From assembly GCF_958979055.1 (NCBI RefSeq), contig NC_084891.1, positions 201,001-265,000 of the forward strand: a DNA stretch of 64,000 bases, written 5' to 3'. The position numbers and the translations under genes were made by a program. This document shows positions 58,126 through 64,000 of the stretch, one piece after another. The notes beneath the pieces were generated by a model, which had not been told where the DNA came from, did not search any database, and saw nothing but the letters and a program-made list of their open reading frames with translations. The number at the start of each line of letters is the position of its first letter. The stretch's first letter is position 1. This DNA comes from Alnus glutinosa (taxonomy: Eukaryota; Streptophyta; Magnoliopsida; Fagales; Betulaceae).

Positions 58126-61100
58126 ATGTTCTTAATGAGCACTTCAATGGTCTTATGCCACAACTTCATCTTCGCTAACCGGAAAGTGCGTCGGGGATTG
58201 TGTTCTTTCCACGATTCATCTAATTCTGTGGCTCAATTGGGTTGTAAGCGCAGGTGGGTTAGTGGGTTTATTCCGAATGCTAAGAAGAATAGCCGCAATT
58301 CGAGGAAAAGGAGTTGGTGGCAGAAGTTCTTTTTCGATGATGAAGGGAATTGGCTTGGTTTGAAGGATGATGACATGCTTGAGGACCAATCGGAGGGCTT
58401 GAGTGATGAAGAGTTGTCTGAAGGAGACAAGTTTGAGGCGTGGAAGAGGAGGGCTGAGGCGATCATAGAGTTGAGGGAAGCACAGGAGGATATGGTGAAT
58501 GAGGAGAGTCGGAGGTGGGAGGATTGGCTTGTGGATGGGACAAACCATGTTAATGGTCCTTCCTGGAGTCAAGATTGGGACAATGGAGCAGGGGAGTCGA
58601 GGGAAGATGTGGCAGATCCCACTGAGATGGTTCCTGAGAGGGGTTGGGCTGAGTCTGTGAGGGATTTGGTCCTTGGTCAGGAAGATGATGATATGCTCTA
58701 TGAAGACCGAGTATTTCGGTATGCCTCACTGAATTCGGTAAGAAAATATATGCAACTTCTTCAGCTTTCTATTTGTGAGTGTGTTATCAATATAATATGT
58801 TCGTATGAAGTGCTACTCTATATGAATATGCATCACGTTAATATTTATGGGTTTCTACTTTCTAATGCTATTCATCTTGATGCATCCTCACAAATAATCA
58901 TCACATATCAAATGGTTGAGATGGCAAATTGACAACTTCTCAGTAAGGCAACACAAACCTGGTATTTGTGTCTGACCATCTAGAGCACTTGAGTGGTCTT
59001 TTAAGATTTTGACACTGAAATTTTCCTTTTGTTTGTTCTCTTCATGACCCTGGTCAAAGTGCTTGATTTCTGTAATAATGCGTCTTTAAGTAAGAGGAGT
59101 TCATAAAGTTTCTTTCCAGAGAGAAATTCTTTTGTTGCTCAATTTGATTTTTTGGTGGACTTGAGATCCCCTGTATAGGGATTTCAGGTGTCTGCATACT
59201 GCAGGGTATCTAATGCTTTGGATGTTCAGTAATAGGTATAAAATCCTTGGGACAGGCACACAATCAATTTTGAATGGAGCGGAACATTTATAAGAACTGC
59301 ATATTCAATATACTCTTGGTTTTCAGGTGTTGGAATATCTGGATATGAATGCTGGTCCTTCAAGACTGCTGCTGCTGTAGTCTGATTGTGGAAGCATCTC
59401 TGTTCCAAAGCTTTAATTAAGCATCTTGGTGTTGTGATTTGTGGGTGTCTGTGAGAAAGAGAGTTTAATAACTTAAATAATTGAATTTTGACAGTTATAT
59501 GGCATTAGATTTCTCTCTTCATTACAACATGCAGTGCAGTATTAAGAGTCATAATATGAATTTAATTTTTTACTTATGAAAAAAAAATTGAGTTCAATTA
59601 TTTTACTCCATCAGCCTGCCTATAATCGTTCTTTTAGAAATTTGGATAATGTGCTGATTTCTATTGTTAAACGTAACTCGATGTCCTAAGCTATATCCTT
59701 CCTTGTTTCAGGCTAAATTTTTGGCTGTATTGATAATTATACCCTGGGCCTTGGATTTTGTGGTGCATGACTATGTTCTCATGCCTTTTTTGGACAGGTA
59801 AGTTTTGAGACAGTGTGATTTTAGCTTGCATATTGCCTAAGATTTTCAAACAAAAATATGATAACGAATATTCTTTTGCCTAATTTTTCAAGATTAAATA
59901 TTCTTCTTTGCTTGAATACATACACTCTCCCAAACTTGATGACTGTCTCTTAATCATTGTATGTATCCTTTTGAACTTCCCCCTGAGCATTTTCTGAACT
60001 TTAAAGGGAAAGCAACCAAAAATCTTGAATAATTATAAATGAATATTAACTTTCTTTCCATTCTCTGTAAGGGTAGCAGAAGGAACTACATTCTATAGGA
60101 CATTTCCTTCCATAGCTAGAAAGCCACTAAATGCTGACGCAATGTGAAATTGCCCATTGATGCAGTAAAAATCCAAGAACACTCCAAAATACTAAGAATA
60201 ACTTAGATTAAATGATTAGAACAAGAAGAACATGTTTGATTAGATGGACATCTCATATTTTTTAGCTCACAAACATAACAAGGAGATTGATTACTTAGTC
60301 ACTCTCTATTAATTAGCTGGTTCATGCATCTATTGATATTGTAGTCCAGACAAAGAGTGCAACATTGGTGGGACTTGAGCATGCCAAATTATCGTTACTG
60401 AAGAGGAATTTACAATTAATGGTTGCTTGTGTAAATGAAAACCGCTGAGATTATTATTGGGATCCAGGCAACAACGAGTTTATCAACTTTTTTGGAAATG
60501 ATACAAAGAAAAATGTCTTTGTTTACAATAGAAAAAATTTCCTATAATGAACTGTATAATAATTGGAAAGCACTGAGTGTTGGAATCAGAAGCAACACTA
60601 GATGATTTAAAACATGTGATAGCTCCTTGTCACTGAAATTCTTCGTGAAATATAAGGATGGAGGACTAGGATCAGAGCCTTTTGGCTTATATGGGCAATT
60701 TGGGCCTGTTTGATGGCGACAAAAGCGTACAAAGCTGGGAATGTATTAGTAACAGGCCATTGCTCACATCATTAGTCTAGTCAAACATTCACTTTATCCT
60801 GGTCAGTTGCCATCCACCTGAAGCTGGATACCTTTCTTATTGGATATGCCTTTTATAGATCCTTTTGAAAGCTGATATGCAAGAGGAAGAAGCCTCCTTT
60901 TTTCACATTCATTAGTGTTTCCATATTTCAAGAGTAACACTACTCCTGTAGCTTTCCAACTTGACACTTACTTCCTATGGAGATTTTTTTTTTTGATAAG
61001 TAAATGAAATTTTATAAAAGCGTAAGGCGCCCCTCTAAGTACACTGGAAGTATACACAAGGAAACGCCTAAGAAGACAAAGAAAAACGAACAAGAAAATC

Positions 61101-63211
61101 AGAAAAGCTAATACACACGGGAAACAAAAAAGCCTCCGTCCAAAGATACAACGTATGAAAAAACGAAGCAACAAAATTCTCCATAGAATTCTCCAAGTCT
61201 TCAAAACACCTAAAATTTCTCTCCTTCCAAACACACCAAAGAATGCAAATAGGCACCATCTTCCAAACTGCAGCACTCCTTGACCTACCTGCCTTCCACC
61301 AACATGCGAATAAATCGACAACTCTCCTAGGCATAACCCAAGAAATACCAAACCTAGAAAAGACATGATTCCACAAAGTAGTAGCCACATCACAATGAAG
61401 AAGAAGATGGTCTACAATTTCCCCGTCTCTTTTGCACAAGTAGCATCTATCCACAATGATGATCTTTCGCTTCCTGAGATTATCCGCTGTAAGAATCTTT
61501 CCAAGGGCTGCCGACCACGCGAAGAACGCCACCCTCGAAGGAGCCTGAGTCCCCCACACACTCTTCCAAGGGAAATGACTGCCCTCACAGCCGGCCAAGG
61601 AGCTGAAATAGGACTTAACCTTGAACACTCATTTCTTGGAAGGGACCCACCTAAGCCTATCAGCACGATCTCTACTCACCTTGGCTAAATGCAACACATG
61701 AAAGAAGGATGCAAAGACACCCACTTCCCAGTCATGTGCCTCTCTAAAAAAGCTCACATTCCACTGTATAGAGCCGTCCAAAACCTCCATATTATCCGCA
61801 ACGGAAGCATCCTTCATCCGAGCTATACCAAAAAGAATAGGAAATGCTTCCTTCAACACCCTATCCCCGCACCACAGATCATGCCAAATATAAGCTTCAC
61901 TAGAAGATTCAACAAATATAAGATGTTTTTGCCGTTGAATTTTATATAAAATATAAGAACCAAGCCTTGCAGCCTACATGGGTAACTTTTTTTGCATCCC
62001 TAACAACAACAATAGCATTTAAAGCTGGGAATAGCCTGTAACAGGTCCTTGCTCACACCATGGTCTAATAATTTTTTCCCCTTTCTCTTTATTAGTTGCT
62101 ACTCACCTGAAGCTGAATAACTTTATTATTGGACATGCCTTTTCAAATAATAGGAACAATTTGATAAAATAGAAAAAAGGTTGGGGAATCAATTTACATT
62201 ATTCATCAATATAACCCTTCATTGTTGCGACTATATCATGAAACATCTTTGCTTGTGTTTGCTTTTGAGTTGATTTCGTGCCTTCTGCTGTATGTTAAAT
62301 GCTCCCATCATTATCTTTATACGGATAGATGATAGATGAGATAAATTTTATATCATTCTACTAATTGAAAAGAAAAGGAAAAAAAAAACATTCTCCTTTA
62401 GTTTCATGCTCAGATAAAATGGTTCTGCTAAAATATGTCATAAATTCACTATATCACTTAACTAAAGTCTTTGGATTTGATTTTTACTTTGATAACATTT
62501 GGTAACATAAAATTTAATTGCAAGAAGAATTATGGGGATAGTTTGTCTTTACCAATATTCCTGATTACTAGTCAGGAATGCACATGAAGATATTGGACCT
62601 ACAAGCATGCACGTGCATGGACATATTTGTTGGTTTTGAAACAAAAAAATCAAGTTAAGGGTTTTCTTTATACCAAATTTAATTTCTGTATTTTCTGACC
62701 TTTTCCATTCTCCTTCCCATATAATTATTGTTTATAAATAGGTAAAATTCCTGTTGCAGATACAACAGATGCCTTGTTGAAGCTTGACTTTAACTGTTTG
62801 TATTAGAATGTTGTCCCTTTTTTTTTCTTTTTTCTTTTTTTCTTTCTTCAATTTTTTTCCCGATTACTATAGTGATGGCTGATCCTAGATTTTGTATAGA
62901 ATGATGGATGCTTTTGTTCTAGCTGAAGTTAAAGATTTGTTGGTAAATTTACTTGAATCAAGGATTCCTTTGTCTGCTACTGTGCTTGAACCTAAATTTC
63001 CTGAATAGTGAATCAGTAACGCATGTTTTATGAACAGATATGTAAAGACGGTTCCACTTGCGGCACAGATGCTAGATGTGAGAAGAAATCAAAAGCTTGA
63101 AATGGTAAAAGAATTAAAAATTGAGAGAGCAAGATTCAAGCTTGAGGTAGACATTGGTAAATCTCCACCTCTTTCTGATGAAGAAGTTTGGTGGGAGTTA
63201 CGGCATAAAGC
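58126..63211 (+). CDS. CemA-like plastid envelope protein (DLDG1-type), 5' part
   Basis: Exons 58126-58737, 59712-59797 and 63038-63211 (AATTCG|GTAAGA, TTTCAG|GCTAAA, GGACAG|GTAAGT, GAACAG|ATATGT, AAAGC|GTAAGT) encode the first ~290 residues. The frame is open across the last donor and the gene runs past the window. The start is a plastid-targeting-like region ([20 protein letters not shown]). An acidic domain follows ([56 protein letters not shown]). Exon 2 is a membrane segment ([20 protein letters not shown]) as in CemA/PcxA proteins, and exon 3 continues [20 protein letters not shown] and [13 protein letters not shown]. In Arabidopsis the relative At4g31040 (DLDG1) acts at the plastid envelope in proton balance affecting non-photochemical quenching. 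Alternative Met codons at 58135 and 58147 are possible. Intron 2 contains an L1. Confidence 0.85.
60668..62150. repeat. Diverged direct repeat flanking an L1
   Basis: Left copy about 60668-60858, right copy about 61950-62150. Shared words in the same order: AAAGCTGGGAAT, GTAACAGG, TTGCTCACA, TAGTTGC or CAGTTGC, CACCTGAAGCTG, ATTGGA-ATGCCTTTT. The identity is too low for a target duplication. It looks like an older local tandem duplication with the L1 between the copies. Confidence 0.55.
60988..61975 (-). mobile_element. 5'-truncated L1 LINE 3' end
   Basis: The minus sense ends with GCGCCTTACGCTTTTATAAA, TTTCATTTACTTATC and a poly-A run (poly-T at 60988-60998). Peptides show the last part of RT and the zf-RVT zinc-binding tail ([76 protein letters not shown]). 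One or two frame breaks. It provides the reference 3' terminus for the tail-only inserts. Confidence 0.85.
62151..63037. other. Intron remainder
   Basis: AT-rich DNA with a pyrimidine tract at 62816-62860. No feature beyond intron sequence was recognised. Confidence 0.4.
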
Positions 63212-64000
63212 GTAAGTTTAGCACTCTTTTGTGTTCCAATTTCGCCAGATCTTGTTTGTGATACTATCTTATTTTGTATTCATCTTGTTGTTGTGGTTGC
63301 TAAAATTGTATCAAGTTGAGTAAGGGTTAGATAACAAGGAACTACTTATGCACAAAGAAAGTTAAAAGTAGCAAAACTTTAGAAAGAGTGAGAGATAAGT
63401 TTGCTACCCTTACCTATCAAAAAAAAAGTTTGCTACCCTTGAATGCATGACCACATAGAAGGGCCTGATTGGTAAAACTCTCTAATGGCATCATTGTGCT
63501 GTTAGTCCTACAGTGTAATCCTCCACATGTTTCACAGCATTCAGGCTGCTAAGACTTTAGAATTGGATCGAAGAATTTGAATAAAGTTAGTTTGGGAAAA
63601 CGCTTATAATCTCTCTTAAGCAAATTTATCAAGCAGTAAGAGACCTGACATGTAATGTAGGTAATGTTGTCACATGATATTATGGCACCAAAACCATCCT
63701 CTCAAATGAAATAATTTTGTTGTAATTGAAGTCTCCAACAGTCAGCTAAGAAATCTTTCTCCTCTTGGTGGTATATCTATTTGTCTTTCTTATCTTTTAT
63801 GTATGATAAGACACAAAACTAATGAAATATACAGCAAGATATGAGAGGGGAGAAGAACTTGTAATGACAGGAAGAAAAAAGCATGCAGCTCCACTGAAAA
63901 CTGGCAGCTTAAAACTTCACAAGGCTGGCTAGAATTACGACAACTTGACATGATATATATGCTGAGCTTGTCCCTCTTAGAAGTTCACCTTTTGTTTTAA
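63212..64000. other. Intron 3 of the CemA-like gene, to window end
   Basis: No further exon of the gene was recognised before the window ends. One ultra-short L1-tail insert lies at 63412-63425. Confidence 0.5.
63397..63440 (+). mobile_element. Ultra-short L1-tail insert with perfect 15 bp target duplication
   Basis: AAGTTTGCTACCCTT at 63397-63411 and again at 63426-63440 frames just ACCTATCAAAAAAA (14 bases). The insert matches the last bases of local L1 copies (ACTTATC followed by A). The length and A-rich right side of the duplication are those of L1-style target-primed reverse transcription. Confidence 0.7.

Larger units (their letters stand above)
59798..63037 (+). other. Large intron 2 of the CemA-like gene
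   Basis: 3.2 kb. It contains an L1 3' fragment (60988-61975) between two diverged direct copies of a ~190 bp segment (60668-60858 and 61950-62150). The rest is ordinary AT-rich intron DNA. Confidence 0.6.

Noticed and set aside
60979-61990. Target duplication for the L1 in the CemA-like gene intron
   Set aside because: No matching direct repeat found next to the poly-T side; the surrounding 190 bp repeats are too diverged and not adjacent.

Overview
The window is nuclear DNA of a eudicot plant, probably a woody rosid. That rests on gene content (3-ketoacyl-CoA synthase, PLS-type PPR protein, GH17 glucanase with an X8 domain, nuclear-encoded mitochondrial S17, a CemA-like plastid protein), GT-AG introns, AT-rich intergenic DNA, and a dense load of plant L1 LINEs, Ty3/Gypsy and Ty1/Copia remnants, a Mutator-like element and MITEs. 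No species call is made.

Layout. 1-3.9 kb: AT-rich intergenic DNA with MITE-like inverted repeats and one orphan exon-like segment. 3.9-15.0 kb (block A): complete three-exon KCS gene (minus), small heavy-metal-associated (HMA) domain gene (plus), and a broken PPR gene split by a young gag-only Gypsy element. 15.0-24.1 kb: Gypsy integrase scrap, hairpin-bearing tandem repeats, three exon remnants of a plant transmembrane protein gene, and several L1 pieces. 24.2-31.3 kb: a GH17 beta-1,3-glucanase gene whose single coding intron (5.7 kb) holds a copy of the first coding part of DNA polymerase alpha, an L1 ORF1 piece and an LTR-element remnant. 31.2-42.65 kb (block B): a second copy of block A, here with a wrecked KCS (carrying a short Copia element), a 3.9 kb Pack-MULE, a long-TIR MITE, a 40 bp HMA scrap, and an intact PPR gene. 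42.7-47.4 kb: mitochondrial-type ribosomal protein S17. 47.4-55.3 kb: a long decayed L1 invaded by two solo LTRs, then a second L1 tail. 56.8-57.2 kb: an L1 3' end with an RNase H domain. 58.1-64 kb: the first three coding exons of a CemA-like (DLDG1-type) plastid envelope protein, running off the window.

The main story is an ~11 kb segmental duplication (A: about 3893-15012; B: about 31228-42652) in which the copies decayed in complementary fashion: A keeps KCS and HMA, B keeps PPR. Each copy serves as the empty-site control for insertions in the other, so the MULE, the Copia element, the MITE and the gag-only Gypsy element can all be placed after the duplication. The MULE carries part of a queuosine-salvage (DUF2419/QNG1) gene. 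Four very short inserts (14-49 nt) that look like L1 3' tails only, each framed by a target-site duplication, are the most unusual pattern I found. No single novel multi-gene biochemical system is evident.
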